NCBI RefSeq assembly: GCF_006152065.1
Contig: NZ_VDFW01000001.1
Span: 186,001 to 250,000 of the forward strand
Direction of reading: 5' to 3'
DNA: 64,000 nucleotides
Origin: Amycolatopsis alkalitolerans
GTDB taxonomy: Bacteria; Actinomycetota; Actinomycetes; Mycobacteriales; Pseudonocardiaceae
In this document: piece after piece, positions 30,592 through 38,144 of the stretch
How the letters are laid out: each line of letters starts with the position of its first letter
Position numbering within the stretch: position 1 is the stretch's first letter
The notes under the pieces: model-generated
Told to the model about the DNA's origin: nothing
Seen by the model: the letters and a program-made list of their open reading frames with translations, nothing else
The model's database searches: none
Translations under genes and position numbers: made by a program

Positions 30592-31206
30592 CCGCCCGCC
30601 ATACGGTGGCGGGTTTCGCGTGCCCTGACCTGACCACGTTCTGCCGACTCGACGAGCTCGGTCTCGAAGCCATAGGACAGCGTCTCGAGTTAGACCGCGC
30701 GGTGATCACGTGCCGGGTCGTCAAGTCCGATCAGTGGTGCCGTCGCTGCGGCGGTGAAGGCGTCCCGCGTGACAGCGTCGTCCGTCGGTTGGCGCACGAA
30801 CCGCTGGGCTGGCGCGCGACCATGCTGGAGATCATCGTGCGTCGCTACAGATGCACCGATTGCAAGCACGTCTGGCGTCAGGACACCACGCTGGCGGCGA
30901 GCCGCGAGCGAAGTTGTCGCGCCGCGGGCTGCGGTGGGCGCTGGAAGCGATCGTGGTCCAGCACCTGACCGTCGCCCGGGTCGCCGAAGGCCTCGGGGTC
31001 GCGTGGAACACCGCCAACGACGCCGGCATGGCCGAAGGCAAGCGGCTGCTGATCGATGACTAGCGCCGGTTCGACGGCGTCACCGCGATCGGGGTTGATG
31101 AGCACGTGTGGCGTCACACCCGCCGTGGCGACAACCCGTGGAAGCTTCCGCTGCAGATCAGGTCGCGTAGTCATGCTCCGCTGCTGGCCCTGCTGGACCC
31201 GAAATA
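30588..31206 (+). pseudogene. ISL3-family transposase, frameshifted and truncated
   Basis: The N-terminal zinc-finger part is readable (CRRCGGEGVPRDSVVRRLA, then RRYRCTDCKHVWRQDTTLAA). One missing G near 30897-30900 shifts the frame, after which PRAKLSRRGLRWALEAIVVQ continues in another frame. An in-frame TAG at 31061-31063 interrupts the segment ending LLIDD. The start of the catalytic domain, AIGVDEHVWRHTRRGDN, is present but the rest is replaced. No terminal inverted repeats were recognised. The element is inactive. Confidence 0.8.
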
Positions 31207-31230
31207 AGGTCAAGGGGTCGCGATATCAGG

Positions 31231-31641
31231 TCAGCATTGACTCTTCGGGATGTAGCCCTGCTGGCAGCCGTACTCGTGCTGGAGATCGCCGGACGTCTTT
31301 CCGCGGCCGGGACCGCCTGGATCGAGATAGCCTTGGTATTCGTGGCACTGCGGGTTGAATTTGCCCGCAGTGACCGCTCTTTGACCGCAACCCGGACCAT
31401 TGGCTCCTGGGGTTGACCGTGTCGTCGTCGGACGCATTGAAGATTTGGTGGGCGGCCGGGTGGTCGGTGCAGGTGTGCTCGTTGACGTGGGCGGGGAGAT
31501 CGTCGACGTCGAGGCTGGGGTCGATGAATGGGCCGGTGCAGCGGGCGGCTGGCTGGGCGCGGACGGGCTCTGCGCGCCGCATGCCGCCAGTGCGACGCTG
31601 AGGACGCCCACTAGCAGCGCGAATACAGCCCCGGACCTCAT
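31231..31641 (-). CDS. Small Ser/Thr/Pro-rich lipoprotein
   Basis: This 136-residue exported lipoprotein has the signal ALLVGVLSVALAACGAQ with the lipidated Cys in LAAC. A long Ser-Thr-Pro-rich spacer is followed by a C-terminal domain with four cysteines (NGPGCGQRAV, FNPQCHEYQGYLD, LQHEYGCQQGY, PKSQC). The Cys-Tyr-rich tail resembles excalibur-like or small secreted domains, but no family is claimed. It is inside the integrated element. Confidence 0.7.
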   Translation of the reverse strand: MRSGAVFALLVGVLSVALAACGAQSPSAPSQPPAAPAHSSTPASTSTISPPTSTSTPAPTTRPPTKSSMRPTTTRSTPGANGPGCGQRAVTAGKFNPQCHEYQGYLDPGGPGRGKTSGDLQHEYGCQQGYIPKSQC

Positions 31642-31738
31642 GCATTGTGGGTCGCCACGCTCAAGGTGCCTGTTATCGTGCGTCCCCGCTCTCGCCTAAA
31701 TCGTAATGATCGAGTCCGCGGCGGGTTATCGTATGGGC

Positions 31739-32062
31739 ATGACTGCCGCAGCGTCTCACCATGGTGCACCGGGGCCGGAGCGATTCGACTCGCCGCGGGA
31801 CATCCGAACGGCTCTGTTGCCCGAGGAGGCTCCGGCGTTCGATGCGGCTTACCAGCGGGCTCTGCGGGAGGCGTCGGAGACGTTGAGCCTGGAGACGCTG
31901 CAGTCGATGTTGGCCAACTGGCGGCGGATCGCGCGGATGACGCAGGCCGATCCGGTCGCCCATCGCAGGATGTTGCAGCAGGCCGAGCGGACGCGGCGAA
32001 CCGGGCAGCCGCCGGAAGACGCGGTCGAGTGGGAGCAGCTGCGCACGGAGCTGGGCGTCTGA
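31739..32062 (+). CDS. DUF6247-type putative antitoxin
   Basis: This helical protein of about 107 residues contains FDSPRDIRTALLPEEAPAFD and QSMLANWRRIARMTQADPVA, resembling the DUF6247 family often encoded directly before RelE/ParE-like proteins in actinobacteria. It ends 7 nt before the toxin-like gene. Starts at 31706, 31733 or 31739 are all in frame; none has a strong ribosome site. The antitoxin role is inferred from the pairing. Confidence 0.7.
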   Translation: MTAAASHHGAPGPERFDSPRDIRTALLPEEAPAFDAAYQRALREASETLSLETLQSMLANWRRIARMTQADPVAHRRMLQQAERTRRTGQPPEDAVEWEQLRTELGV

Positions 32063-32069
32063 CCCTCTC

Positions 32070-32324
32070 GTGGTATATCGCATCGTGACGGACCCTCAGG
32101 TCCGTGCGCAGATCCGTGCCCTTCCGGCTGAAGTGCTGCCCTTGCTCGCCGACGCGATGGGCGTGCTCCAGCTGACCCCGTGGAACGGCCGGCCATACAA
32201 CGAAGCCGACCCGGACGGCTGGATGCGGCAGCTCGACTTCGCCGACGACCGCGGGTTCATCACCTACCTCGTGCTCGACGACCAAGACCGGGTCGACGTG
32301 CTCAACGTGACCTGGTTCGGGTAG
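32070..32324 (+). CDS. RelE/ParE-like putative toxin
   Basis: This 84-residue protein has the compact alpha/beta pattern of RelE/ParE proteins: VYRIVTDPQVRAQIRALPAE, a second helix ending LQLTPWNGRPYNEADP, then strands with GFITYLVLDDQDRVDVLNVT. It is the second gene of a two-gene unit with the DUF6247 protein. Toxicity and target are untested. Retention in an otherwise decaying element fits an addictive module. Confidence 0.75.
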   Translation: MVYRIVTDPQVRAQIRALPAEVLPLLADAMGVLQLTPWNGRPYNEADPDGWMRQLDFADDRGFITYLVLDDQDRVDVLNVTWFG

Positions 32325-32478
32325 CGGGCCGAACAACATCAACTGCCCCACTTTTGCCCCACAATTGGTGTCAGCCGACGGCGACTGACCGTGCCGGTTG
32401 CGTGTTTGCGTTCGTTATTTGACCAGCTAGCGACAGGTGTCGCTAGGCATGGACAAACGTCGCGCAAGATCGGCTGGG

Positions 32479-32518
32479 AATCGATTCAGGGCGGGTTCGA
32501 GTCCCGTCGGGGGCACGC
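32479..32518 (+). other. Right attachment site (tRNA 3'-end duplicate)
   Basis: A direct repeat of the tRNA-Leu 3' end, exact for 28 nt at 32491-32518, with looser similarity from AATCGAT at 32479. It cannot encode a tRNA alone because the 5' half is absent. It marks the right border of the integrated segment. Confidence 0.85.
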
Positions 32519-32744
32519 GCAAACCACCACCAGCGCCGGACTGCCGCGGGTCTTGAAGCCGTCACGATCGCGATGGGGCGTAGGCCAGTGTGCCGCCACG
32601 GGTGTATTCACATTCCACCCGCGTCGGCCTGCCCGGGCCATTCGGCAGGGGCTGGTGCGAACCGGATTCGCCGATTCGCGCGGTGCGTGGTGCCGGTTAT
32701 CGCCGCGTCCGTCCCTGAGGTCTCATCCGCGCGGCCGGGACACG

Positions 32745-32780
32745 GTCACTGGTGGCGGCCCTCACAACGCCACCAGTGAC
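32745..32780. terminator. Perfect 13-bp hairpin, likely terminator
   Basis: GTCACTGGTGGCG (32745-32757) and CGCCACCAGTGAC (32768-32780) are exact reverse complements with a 10-nt loop. The hairpin starts 11 nt beyond the stop of the minus-strand secreted-protein gene. No T-run follows, as is common in actinobacteria. The rest of 32519-32744 shows no gene. Confidence 0.65.
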
Positions 32781-32791
32781 CTGCCCCTGGC

Positions 32792-33232
32792 TCAGCTGAC
32801 CCCCGCAGCCGGAGCGCAGGGAACCTCGTCCAGGGCGTCGGCCAGGTGCCGGGCCAGGTTGTTGACCAGCTGGATCAGCTGGGGCGTCGGCAGTGCGGCG
32901 ACCATGCCCCGCAGGATCTGGAGTTTGGCCACCAGCCAGAAGTAGGTGGACGCCAGCGCGGGCGGCAGGACGGGCGGGTACTGCTGCAGCAGCGCGATGA
33001 CGTGTGCCAGCTCGATGTTGACGAGCGCGGGGTCGGTCGTGGTGGACAGGTCGTACAGCGCCGACTGCAGCGCGTCCACTGTGGAGCACAACAGGGTCGT
33101 CTGCGTCGCTTCGGCCCGGGCGGCCTCCGAGTGCGCGGGTGTCGATGCCTCGGCGACGCCGGCCGTTCCGCCGATCATGCCGGCAGCCACCAGAGTGCCG
33201 ACCACGGCACTTCGAACAGGGTTGCTGAACAA
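32792..33232 (-). CDS. Secreted helical protein of unknown function
   Basis: This protein of about 146 residues has an N-terminal export signal (VVGTLVAAGMIGGTAGVAEA) and a mature part that is mostly helix with two cysteines (LLCSTVDALQSALYDL and DEVPCAPAAG) that may pair. No family was recognised. The TTG at 33232 is preceded by GAAAGG at a sensible distance. A GTG at 33241 is also in frame but the ribosome site abuts it. Confidence 0.7.
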   Translation of the reverse strand: MFSNPVRSAVVGTLVAAGMIGGTAGVAEASTPAHSEAARAEATQTTLLCSTVDALQSALYDLSTTTDPALVNIELAHVIALLQQYPPVLPPALASTYFWLVAKLQILRGMVAALPTPQLIQLVNNLARHLADALDEVPCAPAAGVS

Positions 33233-33558
33233 GGGGATCACCTTTCGAGAATCTGTCGGATGCCCCACGGGGGACGGAGCGCCGTTCGTCCCGCTACTCG
33301 CGGGGTCCGGGGGGCGTAGCAGATTGCCGAAGCGGTGACGGGCGGCCGTCCCGATGGGCAGAGGCAGCTTCCACCAATCGGATTTTCGCTGTCAACCTGA
33401 GACGATGGAAAATCCGGGGAAAGTCGGCAACTGGGCACTTTCGCGTGAATTACCGAACTTTTTCCAGGCGGGCGCGCGCGGTTTTCGGGCTCTGTTAAGA
33501 CGATCGGGTGGCGTGCGGTTGTGCTCGACCGGCCGACGATAATGGGAAACTGGACGCG
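33233..33558. other. Intergenic region between secreted protein and pilD
   Basis: The 326-nt divergent gap contains AT-richer stretches such as TCGGATTTTCGCTGTCAACC that could hold promoters. No convincing gene, RNA or operator was seen. Confidence 0.4.
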
Positions 33559-34347
33559 ATGACCGTCCTTTTGCTACTCGTATCGGTGGCGGGGCTTGTC
33601 ACCGGCTCCTTCCTCACCGTGGTGGTCCACCGCCTCCCCCGGGGAGAATCGCTGATCACCCCACCCTCGCGCTGCCCAGCGTGCGGCCACCGGATCCGTG
33701 CGCGGCACAACGTGCCCGTCCTGGGCTGGCTGCTGCGCAGGGGCCGATGTGCCGACTGCGGCGCGCCGATCGCCGCTCGCTACCCGGTCATCGAGCTGGG
33801 TACGGGCCTGTCCTTTCTCGTGGTCACGGCGAAAATGACCGGTATCGGGCTGACCTCGGCACTACCCGCGTACCTCTACCTCACCGCGGTCTCGATCGCG
33901 CTGGTCGCGATCGACCTCGAGCACCGGCGCCTGCCGAACGCGCTCGTGATTCCGTCCTGTGTGGTCATGGCCGTGCTGCTGGCGGTCTGCTCGGCCTACC
34001 GGGGCGCGTGGTGGCCGCTCGGGCGTGGCCTGGTCGGCGGGGCCCTGCTGTGCGCGGCCTTCTGGCTCATCGCGGTGCTGTTCCCCCATGCCATGGGGTT
34101 CGGGGATGTCCGGCTGGCCGGGCTCCTCGGCGGCGCGCTCACGTACCTGTCGTGGGCGGCGCTGGTGGTCGGTGCGCTCGCGGGCTTCGCGTTCGGTGCG
34201 CTGTTCGGCGTGGTGCTGTTGGCCACCGGGCGTGGTGATCGGAAGACGGCGGTGCCGTTCGCGCCGTTCATGGTCGCCGGCGCGTATCTCGGCACCTTCG
34301 CGGGCGACGCGATCGCCGTCTGGTACTCGGGGCTGTTCGGCGTGTGA
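33559..34347 (+). CDS. pilD: Prepilin peptidase (A24, PilD-like)
   Basis: This 262-residue polytopic aspartic protease cleaves the leader of type IV prepilins and may N-methylate them. The N-terminal cytoplasmic zinc module is present (PSRCPACGHRIRARHNVPVL with GRCADCGAPIAARYPVIEL). The catalytic aspartates lie in ALVAIDLEHRRLPNAL and in GFGDVRLAG (GxGD motif). ATG 33559 opens the first membrane helix. It converges on the minus-strand pilus genes with a 1-nt gap. Confidence 0.93.
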   Translation: MTVLLLLVSVAGLVTGSFLTVVVHRLPRGESLITPPSRCPACGHRIRARHNVPVLGWLLRRGRCADCGAPIAARYPVIELGTGLSFLVVTAKMTGIGLTSALPAYLYLTAVSIALVAIDLEHRRLPNALVIPSCVVMAVLLAVCSAYRGAWWPLGRGLVGGALLCAAFWLIAVLFPHAMGFGDVRLAGLLGGALTYLSWAALVVGALAGFAFGALFGVVLLATGRGDRKTAVPFAPFMVAGAYLGTFAGDAIAVWYSGLFGV

Positions 34348-34348
34348 G

Positions 34349-35905
34349 TCAGGACGCCAAGGCCCAGCTCAGCACGTTCACGACGCGGGGTGGCTGCGCG
34401 GATACGCGCACCTTCACCCGCAGCCGCGGGGTGCCCGTGCTGTCGCACGTGCTCGCCGCTCGGCACAGGTAGACCGTGAGGTACATGATGTTGGGCGCGG
34501 GGATGGGGCTGGCCGCCTGGTCCGGCACGTCGATCAGGGCGAGTGAAAGGTTGGCGCTGCCGGTGGTGCCGATGTACAGGGTCCGCGCGATCAGGCCCCA
34601 CCTGAACACCTGATTGGTGCTGTTGTTGAGGTTCACGGTCAGCTGGGCGCGGGGAGCGTAGGTGGTGCCCTGGATGGTCAGGGTGGTGTTGGGGGACTGG
34701 TCGGTGCTGATGAGGGAGCAGCGGGGCGTCGCGGGCGGCAGCGTGGTGATGCACCCGCTCTGCGCGCTGACCGGGAAGGGACCGCCGAGCGCGGTCTTGA
34801 GGCCGTAGACCGCGATCGGTGGTCCCGACGGGCTTTTCGACGCGCAGATGGCGATCTGGCCGCCGGGGCTGCCCTGATGGCTCAGCGCGAGCTGGCTGTC
34901 GCCGCCGAAGACGAACTGCACGCCGCTCGTCGTGGTGGCCGACGTGCTGCCGGGCAGGACACAGGCGCCCGGCATCTGGGCGGGCGTCGGTGTCGTGTCC
35001 AGCGGGATGGTGGGTGTCCCGGCGATCAGGTAGGTCCGGTCGACATTCCACACATGGCTTCCCGCGTCGTTGAAGTCGAAGTAGTAGGTACCGGGCATGA
35101 AGTACACGATGCCCGTCGCGCAGCCGGTCATCAGGTTGAGCGCGGTCGCACTGGTGAACCGGCCCGGAGTCACGGTCTGGTACTGCGCGCCCGGTGGGCA
35201 CGCGCCGATCGTGCCGTCACCGGGTGCGTCCGCAGGCGGGTCGTAGGACGCGCCGTGCGGGGTGAGCAGGCCCGGGTCGGTGCCGCGCGGGTCGGCCGCG
35301 GTGTAGTTGCACGTGGTGTAGGCCGCCGGCTGGATCAGGTTCTGGTTGACGCACGCGCCGCGCGCGAGGTTGTAGGCCGCGGTCGGCGGGTTGTCGTAGG
35401 TGTTGGTGATGCCCCCGGCGGCGGCGTTGATGGTGGAGTTCGAGAACACCCCGCCCCGGATCTTGATCGGGCCGGCGTTGGCGCCGACGTAGATGCCGTC
35501 CTCACCGCCGGTCCCGGTGCCCAGTGTGAGCGCCGCGCTGCCGGGGCTCGCGTTCGCGGACGTGGCACCGCTGCTCGCGCCGTTGCCGGCTGACGGGGCG
35601 CAGGACACATAAGCCGAGGCGGGAGCGGATCCGTCGGCGCCGGGGTAGAAGCTCGGCAGCACCATCGCGCTCGGGCTCGTCACGCAGGATCCCGGGATGC
35701 CGTTGAACGTGTCGGTGCGCAGCGCGTTGATCGCGATCTGCGCCGCGCCGTCGGCGCCGTAGGTGTCCGCGGCCTGGGCGCGCATCGCTTCCGTGGTGCG
35801 GGTGCTCGTGAACGTCAAGGCGATCACCGAGGTCACGACGAGGCTCACGACGGTGACGATGATCAGCGCGAAGATCAGGCTGGCGCCGCGGTCGTTCCGG
35901 CTCAA
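34349..35905 (-). CDS. Large PilX-like minor pilin / pilus-associated protein
   Basis: This 518-residue protein has a type III/IV signal-like N-terminus (RNDRGASLIFALIIVTVVSL) and a long Ala/Ser/Thr/Pro-rich extracellular domain with about a dozen cysteines. The usual Glu at position +5 after the Gly is absent, as in PilX/GspK-like minor pilins. It is the last gene of the pilus operon. The TTG at 35905 overlaps the preceding stop as TTGA and is preceded by GGAGG. Confidence 0.8.
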   Translation of the reverse strand: MSRNDRGASLIFALIIVTVVSLVVTSVIALTFTSTRTTEAMRAQAADTYGADGAAQIAINALRTDTFNGIPGSCVTSPSAMVLPSFYPGADGSAPASAYVSCAPSAGNGASSGATSANASPGSAALTLGTGTGGEDGIYVGANAGPIKIRGGVFSNSTINAAAGGITNTYDNPPTAAYNLARGACVNQNLIQPAAYTTCNYTAADPRGTDPGLLTPHGASYDPPADAPGDGTIGACPPGAQYQTVTPGRFTSATALNLMTGCATGIVYFMPGTYYFDFNDAGSHVWNVDRTYLIAGTPTIPLDTTPTPAQMPGACVLPGSTSATTTSGVQFVFGGDSQLALSHQGSPGGQIAICASKSPSGPPIAVYGLKTALGGPFPVSAQSGCITTLPPATPRCSLISTDQSPNTTLTIQGTTYAPRAQLTVNLNNSTNQVFRWGLIARTLYIGTTGSANLSLALIDVPDQAASPIPAPNIMYLTVYLCRAASTCDSTGTPRLRVKVRVSAQPPRVVNVLSWALAS

Positions 35906-36507
35906 GACTGCCTCCGTTGCCCGGTGAGCGTGACGGTGTAGGGCGTGACCCGGTTCGTCGGCGCCCGGAAGGTGACGGTCATGGACACCGCGTCCGGCGC
36001 ACCCGAGCATGGCGAGGAGCAGGTGACCACCGGTGGTGCGGCCGGGTAGAGATCGCGCGCCAGCGTCATCGCGGACTGTGGGGCGGCCGAGCCGGCGCAC
36101 ACGAGCCGGCGCAGCTGCGTGTGGTCGGCCGAAACCACGTAGGCGACCCGGGTCTGGACCGCCGTGGCGCCGGCGGGGTAGTCGTCCCACGCGAACCGGA
36201 CGACCGGGGTGGTGCCACTCGCCCCGCACGGGTAGGGCCAGCCGGCGTCGCCGGTGGTGTCGATCGACGGCTGCGTGGCGTACGGGCTCGCGCTCGCGCG
36301 GACGCCGACGCTCGCGACGTCGCGGGCGAAGTAGGCAGCGGACAGCTGTGCGTCGGTCGATTCGGTCAGCCGCGCGGCGGTCTGGTCCGACGTGCGCAGG
36401 AAGACGAGCACGACCTGGGTGAGCGGGACCGTGATGATCCCGAGGATCGTGATCGCGAGCAGCAGTTCCACCAGGGTGAACCCGCCGTCGCGGCCGTTCA
36501 GCCGCAT
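35902..36507 (-). CDS. Minor prepilin (GspJ/PilW-like)
   Basis: This 201-residue prepilin has the canonical cleavage site DGGFTLVELLLAITILGI: Gly, then Phe at +1 and Glu at +5. The C-terminal globular part has four cysteines in two close pairs (YPCGASG; LVCAGSA; VTCSSPCSG). Size and position suggest a tip or priming pseudopilin. It overlaps both neighbours (10 nt and 4 nt). Confidence 0.87.
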   Translation of the reverse strand: MRLNGRDGGFTLVELLLAITILGIITVPLTQVVLVFLRTSDQTAARLTESTDAQLSAAYFARDVASVGVRASASPYATQPSIDTTGDAGWPYPCGASGTTPVVRFAWDDYPAGATAVQTRVAYVVSADHTQLRRLVCAGSAAPQSAMTLARDLYPAAPPVVTCSSPCSGAPDAVSMTVTFRAPTNRVTPYTVTLTGQRRQS

Positions 36508-36938
36508 ACCGTGCCGGTCCCGCAGGGGTTGCGTACCACCAGGGCCATCCGTTCCGTCGCCCGTCCGTCCACACTGGACACCATGAGCGTCAGCCGCTGC
36601 ACCCCGAGATCGCCGGAAGTGCTGCAGGTGCCGGGAAAACCTGAACCGTTCCAGAAGCTCACCGAGGTGATCCGCGGGGTGGTGAACCCCGCGGGCGGGG
36701 CGAACCCGGCGCCGTAGCCCGGGGTGCAGCTGGCCTGGTAGCCGCCGACGCGGACCGAGGTCTCGATCGTCTCGGCGTAGTCGCGGATCGTCGCCCCGGC
36801 CGTGGCCGCCTTCCGGTGCGCGTCGGAGCTGATGACAGCGGTCGTCAGCCCGCCGACCAGCGCCACCCCGGCCAGGCCCAGGATCGCCACCGAGACGAGC
36901 AGTTCGAGCAGCGTTTCTCCGCGGTCTCCCGCCGCCAT
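36498..36938 (-). CDS. Minor prepilin (GspI/PilV-like)
   Basis: This prepilin of about 146 residues has leader DRG followed by ETLLELLVSVAILGLAGVAL, retaining Glu at +5. The short C-terminal domain has four cysteines, including VVRNPCGTGTVCG at the end. The start overlaps the pilC stop as TGATG, so it is translationally coupled. It probably assembles in low copy with the next two pilin-like proteins. Confidence 0.85.
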   Translation of the reverse strand: MAAGDRGETLLELLVSVAILGLAGVALVGGLTTAVISSDAHRKAATAGATIRDYAETIETSVRVGGYQASCTPGYGAGFAPPAGFTTPRITSVSFWNGSGFPGTCSTSGDLGVQRLTLMVSSVDGRATERMALVVRNPCGTGTVCG

Positions 36939-38143
36939 CACGTCTTCACCTGGTTGAACACGCCGTACATCGCCGAGACCAGCGCGACGGCGACGAAACC
37001 GACGATCGCACCCATCACGATGATCACGACCGGCTCGAAAAGAGCGATCAGCTTCTTGAGCTTGTGGTCCAGTTCCCCTTCGTAATAGCGGGCGGTGACC
37101 ACCAGTTGCGCGTCGAGCGTGCCGGTGTCCTCACCGACCCGGATCATCTGGATCGCCGTCGACGGGAACAGCGCGGTGCCGGCGAGCGGCCGCGCGAGGC
37201 CCTCGCCCTCCAGCACGGACTCCCGCGCCCGGTCCAGGGAACGCTGGAACACCCTGTTGGGCAACGAATCCGTGGCCACCCGCAGCGCCTCCGGCAACAC
37301 GACACCGGCGTTGACCATCGAGGACAGCAAGCGGCAGAAGCGTTCCACGAGCGCGTACCGGATCGTGCTGCCCACCGCCGGTATCGCGAGGAGCAGCCGG
37401 TCGCGGCCGTAGCGGCCGGCGCGGGTGCGGGTGACGAGGAACCCCAGCAGCAGCAAGACACCCAGGCCGCCCAGCAGCGCCCACCACCAGTGGCCGACGA
37501 AACCGGTCACCGCCAGCAGGACGCGCGTCGCCAGCGGGAGCTTGGCGTGCAGGCTGTCGAAGAACACCCGGAACCGCGGCATCACGAACCCGGCCAGGAT
37601 GACCACGGTGCCGACGGCCATGACCGCGACGACAGCCGGGTAGATCGCCGCGGAGCGGATCCTGCGCCGGGCCGTCAGATCTCGTTCGAGGTACGCGGCG
37701 AGCCGCTCGAGCACGATGTCGAGCTCACCGCTCAGCTCCGCGGACCGGATGATCCCGCGGTAGTACTCGGGAAATATCCGGGGATGCCGCGCTAGGCAGT
37801 CCGAAAGCGTGTCCCCGGCGCGCAGCCCGTCCTCGACGTCGGTCAGCATCCGGCGCACCGAAGAGTTGCGGGCGTCGGTGCGCAGCGCGCGCACCGCGCT
37901 GGTCACCGGCAGGCCGGCGCGCACGAATGCGCCGAGCTGCCGCGACAGGTGCATCACCTCTTCCCGCTTGACCCGGGGTGCCAGGATCTCGGCCTGCAGC
38001 GGATTGCGCTTCTGGGTGATCCGGATGTCACTCAGATCGCGGTCGTAGAGGGCCAGCTCGACTTCCTCACGGCTGGTGGCCCGTTCGACACCACTGGCGG
38101 TGGTGCCGTCGGGCGCGGTGGCCACGTAGGCGAAGCGCGCCAT
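36938..38143 (-). CDS. pilC: Type IV pilus platform protein PilC (GspF family)
   Basis: This 401-residue inner-membrane protein anchors the assembly and retraction ATPases. It has two repeated T2SSF domains. The first includes LSRQLGAFVRAGLPVTSAVR and ends with the helix AAIYPAVVAVMAVGTVVILA. The second includes RLLSSMVNAGVVLPEALRVA and FEPVVIIVMGAIVGFVAVAL. The start follows the pilB stop by 1 nt. Full length for the family. Confidence 0.95.
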   Translation of the reverse strand: MARFAYVATAPDGTTASGVERATSREEVELALYDRDLSDIRITQKRNPLQAEILAPRVKREEVMHLSRQLGAFVRAGLPVTSAVRALRTDARNSSVRRMLTDVEDGLRAGDTLSDCLARHPRIFPEYYRGIIRSAELSGELDIVLERLAAYLERDLTARRRIRSAAIYPAVVAVMAVGTVVILAGFVMPRFRVFFDSLHAKLPLATRVLLAVTGFVGHWWWALLGGLGVLLLLGFLVTRTRAGRYGRDRLLLAIPAVGSTIRYALVERFCRLLSSMVNAGVVLPEALRVATDSLPNRVFQRSLDRARESVLEGEGLARPLAGTALFPSTAIQMIRVGEDTGTLDAQLVVTARYYEGELDHKLKKLIALFEPVVIIVMGAIVGFVAVALVSAMYGVFNQVKT

Positions 38144-38144
38144 G

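Larger units (their letters stand above)
29551..32518 (+). mobile_element. Decayed integrated element at tRNA-Leu(UAA), about 2.9 kb
   Basis: The segment between the duplicated 28-bp tRNA ends contains truncated LysR and MFS genes, a frameshifted ISL3-type transposase, a small lipoprotein gene and a DUF6247/RelE-like toxin-antitoxin pair. No integrase, excisionase or replication gene is visible, so it looks like a residue of a larger integrative element that lost its recombinase by deletion. The left flank 29580-29729 holds no gene. Confidence 0.75.

Noticed and set aside
29580-32478. Tyrosine or serine recombinase inside the tRNA-Leu element
   Set aside because: No frame shows the R-H-R-Y or serine-recombinase motifs. 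The only recombination gene is the broken ISL3-type transposase.
32391-32945. A plus-strand gene spanning the right attachment site
   Set aside because: The frame crosses the tRNA remnant and the terminator hairpin and runs antisense into the secreted-protein gene. Its product has no recognisable features.
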